Assembly (NCBI GenBank): GCA_023101885.1
Contig: JALPQD010000054.1
Location: forward strand, 1,228,893-1,292,892
Direction: 5' to 3'
DNA length: 64,000 bases
From: Typhlomys cinereus
Lineage: Eukaryota; Chordata; Mammalia; Rodentia; Platacanthomyidae
Shown here: piece by piece, positions 37,801 to 48,210 of the stretch
How positions within the stretch are numbered: the first letter of the stretch is position 1
How the letters are laid out: every line of letters begins with the position of its first letter
Notes under the pieces: model-generated
The model's input: only the letters and a program-made list of their open reading frames with translations
What the model was told of the DNA's origin: nothing
Database searches by the model: none
Translations under genes and position numbers: made by a program

Positions 37801-40800
37801 CCCTTCCTGTGTCTCTATGCTCCTCAGAGGAGTTGGGAAGCAACCTGATGGGTCCCCAGGATTTCGACAGATGGCTAGTGGGGACAGTTCGAGCAATGCA
37901 GGAAAGCATGCGGGATGTCCAGAGGAGACTGAGGAGCCTGGAGAGCAAGTCTCAGCCGGTCGAGCAGGTGAGTTCCTCCCTCATTTCAAGGCCCGGCAGA
38001 ATGCCACAGAACTCTTAGGGTCTTTGTTCTAAATTTCTCATCTAGTCGTTTTTGACTTTGGTTCCAGACCGCCACTTGCTCTCTGCTTTGTGCAGTAAAT
38101 AGTAGAGAGGCTAGTGGGTTGGGGTCCTGGACCCCAGAGGGAGAGTGGGAAGCCTGACAGAAACGAAGACCCTTCCCCACCCAAGAAAAACCAAGCAAGA
38201 GGTCAGTCCCAAGAGTGGGAAGGACCAGGAAGTGTTTGGAGGCTGGAACCCTTCAGTCAGGACTCTTGTTCCCAGATTTAGGGTTTAGCCCCAAATAGTT
38301 CAGCCCTGCATCTCTCATCTCCTGCTCCCACCACCTGCAGAGCAATGCCCAGCAGAGCCACATCCGTAGCCTGAATGTCTCGTTTTGCTTTGTTGAACAG
38401 GTTCACTCTCTTACACACTGGTTGGGAATTGGCTATGTAGACTAAGCTGGTTTCATGGCAGTTTGCTTACCTCAGCCTTCGAGAGTGCTGGGATGTTAGT
38501 GTGAGCCACCATGCCTGTGTCTTCTAAATATTTTATTTGACAGTGGGGACAATAGCACACATGTGAAGGTCAGAGGATGATTTGGAGAAGTTAAGTCTTT
38601 CCTTCCACCATGTAGGCTCTGGGGATTGAACTCGGGTCTTCAGGTTTGCATGCAGGTGCCTTTACCTGCTGAGCCATCTCACCTACCCCCAGTATCCTTT
38701 AAATTGGACCAGTCCTTTCCCTTGCTGCTGACTTGACATACTCTAATTGAATCTTCAGTGAGCCTGTGAAATATACTTCCCTTTCTTTTCTTCTACCTTC
38801 CCAACCCAGTGGTTCTACAGTGGAAGTTACTAGCCTCGCTCATCTGCAGCCTTTTTAAGTTAGTCAGGCCTGACCTTGAATTACTCTGTAGTCTAGGCAG
38901 GTCTTGAACCTGTGCTCCTGCTGTCTCAGCCTCTTGAGTAGCTGAGATTATAGGCCTGAGCCATCAGGCCTAGCCTCGTTGTTTGTTTGAGGCATGGCCT
39001 CACCATGTAGCCCAGGCTAGAATTCACAATCTTCTGTCCTCAGCTTCTCAAGTGCTGAAATTTACACAATGTGAAATGCACAATGAAATGTGCACAATAA
39101 TACCTGGCTTTATTTCCCTTTTACAGAGGAGAGAGCTAAGGCTCTGAGAGGTTAGCTTGGCTGAGGGCACACAGCCCAAGAGAATCTCACTGGGCTTCTT
39201 TTGCCGGACCCGGATGTCCAGTAAGGTCTCCTGTTATGACTCTGCACATTAGCATCAAATGATGAAGTTCGCTGTGAGCCCAAGTTGGCCTCGCCCTGTC
39301 CCCTGTGCTGGTACTGTCTTACTGAGTGATCTGTTCTTGAGAAGCAAGCGGGGAAGCTGCTAGTTGCTCTGTTTGGAGATCTTGACCCCTAACCCATTGA
39401 GTATGGTGTGACCATGGTAACAGAGATTTCAACACCACCTCCCCTCCCCCCACAACATTCTCTCCTTTTACCAACTTGAAATGCTGAGTTTTCAAAAAAT
39501 TATTATTATTCCTCTACTGAAGATTTAGTTTTCATACAAGCTAAGCAAGCACTCCACCACTGAACTGTGTCCACATCCCTTTGAGACACATTCTCTCACC
39601 AAATTGCCCACTTGAACTTATGATCTTCCTGTTTCTACCTCCCAAGGAGCTGGGACTAGGCTGAGGATATAATTCCGCAGGATGGCATTTTCCTGGGAAG
39701 CACAAGATCCTGAGTTCAATCCCCAGCATCAGTAAAAACAAAACAAAACAAATTTAAATTAGCATTTGCTAAGCAGCTAAGATCACAGAACTGTGCCAGC
39801 AGGCCTGGTTAAAATGCTGAGGAATTTAGAGTAGAGAATTATAACACACTTGTAATCTTGATACTATGGAGGCAAAAACAGGATAATTCTTGGAAGTTCA
39901 AAGGTAGCCTGGGCTACATTATGAGATCCTGTCATGAACAAACAAACAAAAACAAATAACTAGGGCTGAAGAGATAGTTCAGGGGTTAAGACTCTGCATC
40001 TTAAGCAGAAGGTCCTGAGTTCAGATCCCAGGTCCCACTGGAAAAAAAAAAAAAAAAACGCCAGGGGAATTGTGGGGAGCATGCACTTCTGGCCCTGGTG
40101 GGCGGGGCCTGGGAAATCCCAGAGAGAAGTAAGGAGGTAGAAGCAATCCAAGTTGATTCCCAAAGGCACCCTTTATCCTGCATAGGGACACACAGTGCCC
40201 TCTGATAAATACATACACACACACACACACACAATTATCACATAATGTTCCACCGAGACACATTTTATCGCATACAGTTAATTCCTTAATATCATCAATG
40301 TGAGTTCGGATTTTGCCAATTGCTTAGGAAACTTCCTTTTCCAGCTGCTGTTTGTCTAGTCTGGGAACATCCCCTGCTGGCAGTTTCTCTGCCCGTAAAG
40401 TTTCTGCTGCTGCCATCATCGTTGTTGTTGACGGTCCTGGAGGTCAAACCCAGGACCTGGAATTCTACAACTGATTTACATCCCCATTCTAAGTGTCCTT
40501 TAATCTAGGCCAGTCCTGTCCCTCGGTACAGATCTACTGACCAGGCTGTGTCAGAGTCCTGTAGAATGTTCCACCTTTTGGATCTAATCACATCTGATTC
40601 CCCTATACAGTGTATTTCCTGTGAACTGAATAGAAGATGTAAAAAATGCCTGGGTTAGTATCTAGTTAACATTCTGCACAAGATCACATCGGAGGCTGGG
40701 CATGGTAGATGTAGTCCCAGAACTTGAGAGGCTGAGGCAGGAGACTTGCTGCAAGTCTAAGGCCAACCTGGGCTATAAAGTGAGACTTTGTCTCAATAAA

Positions 40801-41355
40801 AGTCAGATGAGTGGTGTTCCTCACATCAGGGAACGCTCCACGGACACGTGGGGGCTGGCTGTCCACCACTGCTGATCCCAAGAATAAGAACTGCTGGGTA
40901 CAGGTGGCTCCCAGCTCTGTAAAATCTTTGCCTGGACAGTAATTTATTTTTCAATTAATTTAAAAATTCTATTATTTTTGTAATATATGTTAGATAGATT
41001 TTTTTTCTGTAGGGTTTCCCCTTGAAATACAGTTGCTTATGGAAAAGACAGGTGAGTGCTTAATTCTTTGTCTTTTTTCTATTTTCAAGTTTTTTTTCTT
41101 TTTTTTTAAGATAGTTCTTGCTAGCTTGGAATTCACTTCACAATCCTGCCTCAGACAGGGATGACGGAGAATGCTAGAGTGACATTCAAGAGCCACCATA
41201 CCTAATTTCTTTTTTTGTATCTTGTTTTCTAGCGCCAAGGATGGGCTCTCACACACACTAGGAAGTGCTCCACTACGGAGCTATATTCTTTTTTTTTTTT
41301 TTAATTTTTTATTATTATTATTTATTCAACTGTGCGTATGTGTGTGTGTATGTGC

Positions 41356-41386
<31 letters not shown>

Positions 41387-42856
41387 GAACCACGGATGAA
41401 TTCGCGAACCACCATGGATGCCTCCACCTCCTTCCGCCCCGGGATTCACAGGCTCCGCCCTACCAGGACCAGAAGCGCAGGCCGCCCACGCTTCCGCCTG
41501 GCGTCTATACATGGGATCTGGGATCCGAACTCAGGACCTTCCGCCTGCAAGGCGGAGGTTTAACCCCTGAGCCACCTCTCCAGCCCCCGGAGCTATATTC
41601 TTAACTTTTAATTCTTTTTTTTTTTTTTTTTGAAGTAAGGGATCGAGGGACTGGAGAGATGGCTCAGGGGTTAAGACTGCCTGACAAGAGAGAGTCCTGA
41701 GTTCAGATTCCAGGTCACACATAAAAATGCCAGGCAGAAATGGTGGTAGTCTGTACTTCTGGCACTGGTAGGCAGAGCCTAGGAAATCCCAAAGCGAAGC
41801 AGAAAGAAGGTAGAAGCAATACAGGATGAAGAACCCTTGGGCCTCCACAGGGACACACAGTACTCTCTGATATACACACACACACAACACACATATACAC
41901 ACCCACATTCACACGAAAGAAATATTAAAAAAATTTGAAGGGCCTTTACAATTATACAAATTTTCTAGTTTTCTTCAGTATCACTATGAACTACTGAACT
42001 TTAAAAATTCAGCATTTCAATCATTGATCACTTTTTTTTTTTTGATGTTTTGTTTTTTTGCAGTACTGAGAATGGGAATTGAACCAGCCCCTTACATATC
42101 CTAAGCCCGACCAGTGAACCATATCCTCAGCCCTATGATCTTGTTGATAATAAATCGTCACAACTTTGGCCAGTGAGAAACTTTTCAGGCCAGGGCCAGT
42201 GTTCTTAGCGCCCTTCCTCATTCATCTTTTTGGTACAAAGGACACCGCGTACCAAAATCACCCAGAAATCACTCACCCCTCCCAGGAGTCTTAGCTCCTT
42301 CTAGAAGAGAATGCACTTAGAAACTACCCTCTGAGTCCAAGGCGTGAAATGTGGCATGTGCTGCACAACACAAGGCCTTCGGCCCTAGCGGGGGTCCTTG
42401 TCCGTAAAAGTCGCGGCTCCTCCAGCTCTCCTGGCAGTTGGGATTTGCACTGTGTGCGCGGGAGAGTCGGGGTCACCGCACGCTGCGGAGTAGACTCTTC
42501 CCAGTCTCGGGGAAGCAGGCTGGGGCCGCGCCGAACCGAGCCGGGGCCGAGCCGCGCCGAGCCGAGCCGGGCCGAGTCGGGCCGGGAGCGCCGGGCCGCG
42601 CCGAGCCGAGCCGGGCCGAGTCGGGCCGGGCCGCGCCGGGCCGCGCCGAGCCGAGCCGAGCCGGGCCGAGCCGAGCCGAGCCGGGCCGGGCCGAGCCGGG
42701 CCGAGCCGCCCCTGACTCCCTCCCTCTTGACCACAGGCGCCGTCCAGGACCGGGTCGCGGCCCCTCAGGCTCTCGGCGCCCACGCTGCTCTTCTTCCTCT
42801 TGTGGCCCTTCGTCGTCCAGTGGCTCTTCCGACAGTTTCGGACCCAGAAGAGGTGA
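34818..42856 (+). CDS. ACBD4: ACBD4, acyl-CoA-binding domain-containing protein 4
   Basis: Binds long-chain acyl-CoA and, from family knowledge, is a tail-anchored peroxisomal protein that tethers to the ER via VAPB. Nine coding exons (34818-34899, 35143-35263, 35338-35422, 35676-35796, 36027-36113, 36970-37040, 37126-37201, 37828-37967, 42737-42856) total 903 nt, 300 residues, all junctions in frame. An ACB domain lies at about 10-100 ([45 protein letters not shown]). An FFAT-like motif ([12 protein letters not shown]) is in exon 6, a coiled-coil stretch ([20 protein letters not shown]) in exon 8, and a C-terminal hydrophobic anchor plus basic tail ([20 protein letters not shown]) in exon 9. 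The start ATG has a purine at -3 (GCAGAATGG). The alternative, ACBD5, is longer. Confidence 0.96.
35143..35263 (+). CDS. ACBD4: ACBD4 coding exon 2 (acyl-CoA site)
   Basis: Encodes [19 protein letters not shown] through DPIGRYK. The YYKQAT motif carries the Tyr and Lys that contact the CoA adenine and phosphate. Donor AAGTG|GTGAGC. Confidence 0.96.
35338..35422 (+). CDS. ACBD4: ACBD4 coding exon 3
   Basis: Encodes [16 protein letters not shown] through KLVAQK, with the helix-4 Lys/Tyr region of the ACB fold. Donor AAG|GTAGTA. Confidence 0.95.
35676..35796 (+). CDS. ACBD4: ACBD4 coding exon 4
   Basis: Encodes [18 protein letters not shown] through ETFLRRVT in phase 0 at the start. Acceptor CTGCACAG; donor CAG|GTCAGA. 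An internal CAG|GTGATT could act as a cryptic donor but would lose conserved residues. Confidence 0.94.
36027..36113 (+). CDS. ACBD4: ACBD4 coding exon 5
   Basis: Encodes [16 protein letters not shown] through ESAPSNP. This linker is poorly conserved against human. Donor CAG|GTTAGT is weak. Confidence 0.9.
36253..36825 (+). mobile_element. nested SINEs: subfamily B inserted in subfamily A
   Basis: A subfamily A copy begins at 36253, is interrupted after AAAACGCCAGGTAGA by a full subfamily B copy (36353-36650, with a CATA repeat at 36570-36618), and resumes at 36658 with AACTCGCCAGGTGGA. The repeated AA-CGCCAGGT on both sides is the likely target-site duplication. The nest lies in ACBD4 intron 5. 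Confidence 0.85.
36970..37040 (+). CDS. ACBD4: ACBD4 coding exon 6 (FFAT-like motif)
   Basis: Encodes [19 protein letters not shown] through EPEL. The acidic flank followed by EVFCDSLE resembles the VAP-binding FFAT motif described for ACBD4 and ACBD5. Donor CTG|GTAAGA. Confidence 0.94.
37126..37201 (+). CDS. ACBD4: ACBD4 coding exon 7
   Basis: Encodes [18 protein letters not shown] through PREK. It is placed by its VW-EQR start, as in human, and by matching phases. Donor AAG|GTGAGC. Confidence 0.88.
37828..37967 (+). CDS. ACBD4: ACBD4 coding exon 8 (coiled coil)
   Basis: Encodes [19 protein letters not shown] through KSQPVEQ. The heptad-like stretch after TVRAMQ supports a short coiled coil. 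Acceptor CTCCTCAG; donor CAG|GTGAGT. Confidence 0.93.
38522..38690 (-). mobile_element. B3-like SINE (antisense)
   Basis: CTTTCCTTCCACCATGTAGG, GGATTGAACTCGGGTC and CCTGCTGAGCCATCTCACC match the reversed head of B3/B2 elements. Confidence 0.75.
39962..40240 (+). mobile_element. B2-superfamily SINE, subfamily A (sense)
   Basis: GGGCTGAAGAGATAGTTCAGG through GACACACAGTGCCCTCTGAT and a CA tail. Confidence 0.85.
41285..41588 (-). mobile_element. B2-superfamily SINE, subfamily B (antisense)
   Basis: TTTATTCAACTGTGCG tail, TGTAGAACCACGGATG, and the head GAGCCACCTCTCCAGCCCC. A well-preserved copy with a TG run in the tail. Confidence 0.87.
41645..41935 (+). mobile_element. B2-superfamily SINE, subfamily A (sense)
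   Basis: GGACTGGAGAGATGGCTCAGG through ACACAGTACTCTCTGATA and a CA tail. It forms a head-to-head pair with the copy at 41285-41588. Confidence 0.85.
42525..42709 (+). repeat. GCCGN pentamer minisatellite in ACBD4
   Basis: About 185 bases made of GCCGA, GCCGG and GCCGC units with almost no T. A 36-base block at 42551-42586 recurs exactly at 42595-42630, showing a higher-order duplication. All frames on both strands are open across it, which explains the Ala-Arg-Gly-rich open frames here. It ends 27 bases before the last ACBD4 acceptor. Confidence 0.95.
42737..42856 (+). CDS. ACBD4: ACBD4 terminal coding exon (tail anchor)
   Basis: Encodes [18 protein letters not shown] through RTQKR-stop. 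The hydrophobic run of about 18 residues followed by a basic tail is a C-terminal membrane anchor. The acceptor TTGACCACAG lies 27 bases after the GCCGN repeat. Confidence 0.94.
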   Translation, partial: APSRTGSRPLRLSAPTLLFFLLWPFVVQWLFRQFRTQKR

Positions 42857-43204
42857 CCGAAGAAGGGGTCTCCCGCAGCGCGTCCTGCCGTCCCCCGAGC
42901 CTCCCCGGTTTACAACTGCGTTAGAAAGCTCTATTCCCACCTGCCACCACTCGGGCACTCCCCCCCTGAGGCTCCCCCACATCCACCCTGCAGCTCCCTC
43001 CCCGCTCGGGGGTCCGCTGGCCGCCGGGGTGGGTTCCCCCAGAGCCTCTCCTCGCTGGGGACTGCGCCCAGCGGCGGGCAGGTGAGGACTCGCGCGGGGC
43101 CTGGGGTCTGATTGGCCGGGGGCGGGGAGGAGGCGGGGCTGCCGGGCGACCCCTGCCCCGCCCCCCCAGCCAGGACGTCACTCCCTGAAGATTCACGGTT
43201 CACT

Positions 43205-43210
43205 AATAAA
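43205..43210 (+). terminator. ACBD4: ACBD4 polyadenylation signal
   Basis: AATAAA 350 bases after the ACBD4 stop, within CpG-rich unique DNA and followed by a GT-rich stretch. It implies a 3'UTR of about 370 bases (42857-43230). Confidence 0.65.
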
Positions 43211-44034
43211 CAGAAACCTCCGCGTGTCGTCCGGGCGCTCACAGAAAGAGTGGGAGTGGGGTCGGGTCGCGCGTGATACAGGTCCTAGTCCTGCTTGCTC
43301 CCCCAGAACTGTGTGTCCGCCCTAAGTCTGCAACTAGTGTTTCCGTGTCGGGAATTATTTTTCCTTCCTACCAATGAAAACCAGGGAAAAGCAGGACAGA
43401 CGAGGGTCGGAGTCTCACCAGGACCTGGTTCAGTGGCTGGGAGACCAGCTGTGGGGGGCGGCGGGGACAAGACCCAAGGGCGCAGGGGCTGGGGTCAGGG
43501 GTCAAAGAAGGAACGCCGCTCCATGCTCTCAGGCTGTGTAGACTTGGGGTACCACGCCCTGGGCCTACAAGTACTCTGCCTGGCCCCAGCTGTTAAATCC
43601 TGACACTACTTCCCATCGCCTAGAACTTTCTAGGAGGTCCAGGGCCCACCGGAAGCCTTGCTCCTGCTCTTCCTACCAGTGGGGGTGGGGTATCGGTGGG
43701 CAGGGTCCTACGCTGCCTCTGGAGCCCCAGTGGACCGGTCCTCGCTCCTGCTCCGGCCTCGTGAGCTGCTTGGTCTGGACTTCTGTCCGCCCTAGAAACC
43801 TTGGTCTACCTCCTCCTGATCAACGTCTCTGCCTGCTGGGCCCCTCTGGCTTCAGCCTCTAACCAAACTGGCCACCTGAGCGCCTCCTGGTGCCTCATGC
43901 TCTCAAGTCCCTGGCCAGGGTCCAGAGTCACCAGGAAGGGTTGGGGTGTGGGGTGCTATGGCAGCATTGAGCCCAGGCAGCTGTCTCAAAAGGCAACCCT
44001 AGACTCTTTAAGATTCTTCAATTCCCTGCTAGAA

Positions 44035-44035
44035 C

Positions 44036-44068
<33 letters not shown>

Positions 44069-44308
44069 TCAGAGGGCACTACGTGTACCTGTGGAAGAAG
44101 ACCAAGGGTGACTTTGGGAATCATTCTAGATTGCTTTTACCTCCTTTTTTCTTCGCTCTGGGATTTCCCAGGCTCCGCTCACCAGGGCCAGCCGTGTAGG
44201 CCCACCCCAGCTATTTCTGCCTAATGTTTTTTATGTGGGACCTAGAATCGGAATTCAGGACCTTCTGCTTGTGAGGCAGTCTTAACTCCTGAGCCATCTC
44301 TCCAGCGT
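44035..44308 (-). mobile_element. B2-superfamily SINE, subfamily A (antisense)
   Basis: TG run, GATCAGAGGGCACTACGTG, GGAATCATTCTAGATTGC and TGAGCCATCTCTCCAGC. Confidence 0.85.
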
Positions 44309-44867
44309 CCCCCCTCCCCCCTCCCCTGTTTCTGGCTCTAACTGCTGGTCGGCTTTTCCATCCTTTGGTTTCAGTGGAAGTCGCAGTCTTTGGCCTTTAG
44401 TCTTCTCTACAGGAAGGGCGGCCGCAGGACAGCTCTGCAGGGCCCAGCCCAGGGTCACAAGCCGAGAGGCTGAATAAATAAACTTCATGTAATAAGGATG
44501 GACATCAGCTGGGCAATGGACAGGGATCAAACTGGGGCTAGGATGCAGAGAGAGGGGACACCAGTGTCACCACTCCCATGCTGGCTGTCAACCTGGGTGA
44601 GATTCTTAACTGCTCTGAACCGGGTGCATGTTTGTGAAATAGGAATGGTTTCTTCATGATAAGGCAGGCCAGAGCTTTAACAATGTCTGGCAAAGGTTGG
44701 GACTCAGAGAATACAGTGGTGTGGATCCTTGATAGGATTCTAGAATTCTACCACTTATTCTGACCATCTTTCCCAATATGACTATAAATAACACCCTAGA
44801 GCTGAACCCTGTCAAGAAATACCCTCTAAATCCCTAGCCACAGGTCCTTAAGGCCTTCAAAGTTTTT

Positions 44868-45182
44868 TTTTTAATATTTTATATATCAACTTTATTTTTA
44901 AGTGACTTTTTCTAGTTTTGCATGTGTGTATATATCACAGTGCACTGTGAGAGCCTGTGAGCTCCAAGGGTGACTTTGGGAATCACCCTGGATTGTTCTA
45001 TCTCTTCTTTGCTTTGCTCTGGAGTTTCCCAAGCTCTGCCTTCCAGAGCTGGAAGTACAGGCCTCCACCATTTCCATTTGGGTGTTTTTTGTTGTTTTGT
45101 TTTTAAACATGGGATCTGGGATCCGAATTCAGGACTTGCTTGTGAAGCAGAAGCTTAGCCCTTGAGCATTCTCTCCAACCCC
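44868..45182 (-). mobile_element. B2-superfamily SINE, subfamily A (antisense)
   Basis: ATATCACAGTGCACTGTGAG, GGAATCACCCTGGATTGT and GAGCATTCTCTCCAACCCCC, an older and more diverged copy. Confidence 0.8.
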
Positions 45183-45847
45183 CTTTGAAGTTTTGATTCT
45201 CCCAGTCGAGGTCCCCTCCCCCCACCCCCACTCTGTGTGTTCTTGCTCTCTTGGTACCTGAGTGATGAATGAACAAAGAGGAGGGTGGGCTTTTCAGCTA
45301 GACTTGAATTTCTGGAAACGTATAGAAAACAAGCTATAATGATCATTTTTCAAAATATCTTGATGTCCCCCAGGGACATTCTTGATCACTTTCTTGGAGA
45401 CAGTGTACACTATGAATGTCCATCACTGTCGCTTTGCTCATCACTCCAAAATTCCCAGGCGCCCTTACTCTTCATAATAAACACCCTTTTTTATAGCCAG
45501 GAGAGGTGATGTGTGCCTGTAGTCCCAGGAACTCTAGAGATGAGGCTGGAGGATCTTGAGTTTCTGACAAGGCTTGATCCTGAGACCTTTTCTAAAATAA
45601 ATGCAAAATGTCTTTCATGTCACATTCTCCATAATTCCAAAGTCCCAAGCAGTTTGGCTCACAAACTGCTATGTGGAATTTCTTTCTGTGCCATTTTGGC
45701 TTACCCTGGATAGGCTTCTTTTCAGTCTGAGCAACTTGAAGCATGAAGATATTCACCTTTGTGCCCTAACAAATGACTGTCCAGTGAGTAAAGGTCTGCA
45801 ATCATTTACTGCTTGAAGCCACTGGAAATAAAAAGGAACTCAATCCT

Positions 45848-46080
45848 TTAGGAGAGATGGCTCTGGGGTTAAGACTCCGCCTTAAGCAGGAACTGAGTTC
45901 TGATCCCCAATCCTGCATAAAAAAATACACTGTGGAAATGACAACGGCCTGTACCTCTGGGGCAAATGCAGAGCAGAAGGTAGAAGCAATGCAGGATGAT
46001 TCCAGAAGTCACCCTTGTGCCTTCACAGGTGTGCACATGCGCGTGCGCGCACACACACACACACACACACACAAAATAAA
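45848..46080 (+). mobile_element. B2-superfamily SINE, subfamily A (sense, internal deletion)
   Basis: GGAGAGATGGCTCTGGGGTT through GAAGTCACCCTTGTGCC and a CA tail. It lacks part of the body. Confidence 0.75.
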
Positions 46081-46429
46081 AAAAAACTCAATCCAGAATT
46101 ATTGAGGACAAAAGCAGAAAGGATCTGGGAGGAGAGGATAGGTAAGGCAGGGATCACAAAGACTTGAGCTCTGGCTAGAACTGCCACTTGTCACGTGACC
46201 TTGGATAAGTCACTTTACTTCCCAGAGTCTGAGATCTTATCTCTAAAAAGGAGGAGACTCTTTTGGCCCTGTGTACCTCTTTGGGTTGTGGGGGTCAAAC
46301 AGTTGCGTGCGCAGAACGTTATTCTGCACACACTGCGAAATGGTTAAGGCCGGCATTACCAGAGAAATAGTAAGAACGGGGTGCTCGTTATGTAGCAATG
46401 CAAGAAGCAGCGATCGGGCCGAGGACAAG

Positions 46430-47640
46430 AGGGCTCGGCAGGCCCCGGGTGGGAGTTCGGCCTGAATTCCTCTGCTGGAGAAGGACCCACAGCCGCCGGC
46501 CAGCCCACCCTCCAGCCCACGCTCGGGGAAGGCCTCCTGCACCCTCCTCAGGGACGCTCTGCCCTCCGGTCTCGCCCGACGCCCACCGAGATCTCCGTGG
46601 ATGACACCCCCTTTCTCCTTCATAAACGCACTGGTTTGGGGCTCTGGCCCACAGAGCCGGCAGCAGCGGGCCCGAAGGCTCCAGCCCCGGCCGAGGAGCC
46701 GCACGGTCCGGCAGGAGACACCCTGCGGCCTCGGGAGGCCATTTTCTCGCCCAGAAGCCGAGGCCCAGGGCGCGTCCGCGACCCCACGGCGCGCTGGCCA
46801 GGCCGCCCGAGCCCGACGCTCGGCCGCAGACCAGCTCGGCAGCGGCCTCTGGGGCGGAGGTGGCCCTCGGTCGGCGCGGGACCCCTTCGCCCAGGGCTCC
46901 CTGGGGTAGCTGGGGGTCGACGTCACTCAAGGCTCAGCCCGCCCTCCGGTCTCCCGGGGCCTGGCAGGGGCGACGCGCGCAACGCCCCCGCACTGTCCCT
47001 TTAAGGCGGCACTGTTCAGTCTCCATTTGTTTACTTCGTCATGCGCTTTTTGTGCTTTTTTTGTTTTTTCAAAAACATGTCCCGTCGCCTTCCGCAAACG
47101 TGTGTCCCGGGGACCGCGACCTGCCGCCGCCACGACCCTCGGGCTGGGCCCGGCGCCGGCCGCGCCGAGCTCTCTGCACAGGAGCTAACCATTCTTTTAC
47201 ACTTTAGGAACTACTTTTTAGGAATAAACCATTTTTGCCTTAGTTTAAAAAATGTTTATGACCATCAGAACGTTTCCGCTGGGAACAGAATACGACAATA
47301 GTCTTTCAAACGCACCTTTTCTTTAAAAAAATTCTCTGCGGGCGCCCAGAGGCCGTGGAACCTTCTCGAGTTCCTCGGGCACAATGGTACGGCCCGGAAC
47401 CCGCCTCGGCCCTTTGTGATTGGCCTTCCTTTCTGGAAGGGCCGAACGGCCCGCGCCCAATGGTAGCTGACGTTCCTCGAGCCAAAGTTGGGCGAGGGAG
47501 GGCGGCGGCCTGGGAGACACCCCCTACGTGTCCTGGGATTGGGCACGTCGCACGGCGCGCGAGGACGGCGGGCCAGAAACGGGGGGACTACGACTCCCGG
47601 CTGCCCCATTTTGGGACTCCGTTACGCATGCGCATGGGCG
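46430..47640. promoter_or_regulatory. CpG-rich region upstream of HEXIM1
   Basis: About 1.2 kb dense in CG dinucleotides with long but unrelated open frames on both strands, interrupted by an AT-rich patch (47190-47335). It merges with the HEXIM1 core promoter. It may hold a distal promoter or an antisense transcript start; nothing in it reads as protein-coding by similarity. Confidence 0.5.
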
Positions 47641-47664
47641 GGGCGAACAGGCTTCTATATAAAA
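47418..47664 (+). promoter_or_regulatory. HEXIM1: HEXIM1 promoter
   Basis: In order: inverted CCAAT (47418-47423), CCAAT (47457-47461), a TGACGT half CRE (47468-47473), inverted CCAAT (47537-47542), an ACTACGACTCCCGGCTGCC element like ZNF143/GFY sites (47587-47605), an NRF1-like GCATGCGCATGG (47626-47637), a GC box, and a TATA box TATATAAAA (47656-47664). Transcription should start near 47,685-47,695. A strong TATA together with CpG-island factors is unusual and suits an inducible housekeeping gene. Confidence 0.75.
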
Positions 47665-47834
47665 GAGGCGCAGAGGGCTGGGAGACAGCAGTTGGAAGTT
47701 GGCAGGTGGAAAGACAGGTTGGGAGGGGAAGTCGGGGGAGGAGGCGGAAGAAGAGCTGTCTGCAGGGGGAGGAGGGAGGAGGAAAAGAGGAGGAGGCGGA
47801 GGAGAACTGAGCAGAGCATCGAGCCAAAGGGGAG

Positions 47835-47858
47835 ATGAGTTTGTCTGTCCTCGGCTGA
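47835..47858 (+). CDS. short upstream ORF in the HEXIM1 leader
   Basis: ATG with purine at -3 and a TGA after seven codons (MSLSVLG). It could lower main-ORF translation. Coding use is unproven. Confidence 0.35.
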   Translation: MSLSVLG

Positions 47859-47936
47859 GGCTCCGGCCGGGCCTAAGGAACTGGAGGCTTGGGTTGGAGC
47901 GACACCCGTGGAAGTGGGAGGAGGTGGCTCTGGGAC

Positions 47937-48210
47937 TTTAACCCCTTGTGGGCTCTGCGGCAGGGGATTTAACCCTTTGTGGATTCGGCCCCTCGGAGGA
48001 AGCGTCATCGGGTCGTTTTAACCCCTTCTGGGTTGGGTTTAACCCATCGGACTTTAAGCCTCATCTTCCCCAACAACTCCTGGATCTTGGGGCTCTTGGC
48101 CGGGGGCCTTAAAGCTTGCCCCTCTGCACGTTACGTACTGTTCCTGTCGCTGCACCCCCACCTGGGACCGGCTAGCTGACCGCGCTTGTGGGCGCTTAAC
48201 CCTTTACTGA
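47937..48210 (+). repeat. TTTAACCC motif array in the HEXIM1 leader
   Basis: Copies at 47937-47952 (TTTAACCCCTTGTGGG), 47968-47983, 48017-48032, 48038-48051 and 48195-48210 share (T)TTAACCC, mostly followed by CTT and a GG-containing tail. Spacings are uneven (31, 49, 21 and 157 bases), so this is not a simple tandem repeat. Confidence 0.8.

Larger units (their letters stand above)
37968..42736 (+). other. ACBD4: ACBD4 last intron (4.8 kb)
   Basis: Holds B3-like (38522-38690, antisense), B1-like (38855-38975 antisense; 40690-40800 sense) and three B2-superfamily SINEs (39962-40240, 41285-41588, 41645-41935), then the GCCGN repeat. No other gene is seen in it. Confidence 0.8.
43231..46240. 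other. ACBD4-HEXIM1 intergenic, SINE-rich part
   Basis: Unique sequence to about 44,030, then antisense SINEs at 44035-44308 and 44868-45182 and a sense SINE at 45848-46080. No coding region recognised. Confidence 0.7.

Noticed and set aside
42324..43085. Long Ala-Arg-Gly-Leu-rich frames on both strands around 42.3-43.1 kb
   Set aside because: They are translations of the GCCGN repeat and nearby GC-rich DNA; the only supported coding here is the last ACBD4 exon.
46243..46926. 227-codon minus-strand frame upstream of HEXIM1
   Set aside because: It lies in CpG-rich DNA with overlapping open frames on both strands and no recognisable domain; judged a composition effect.
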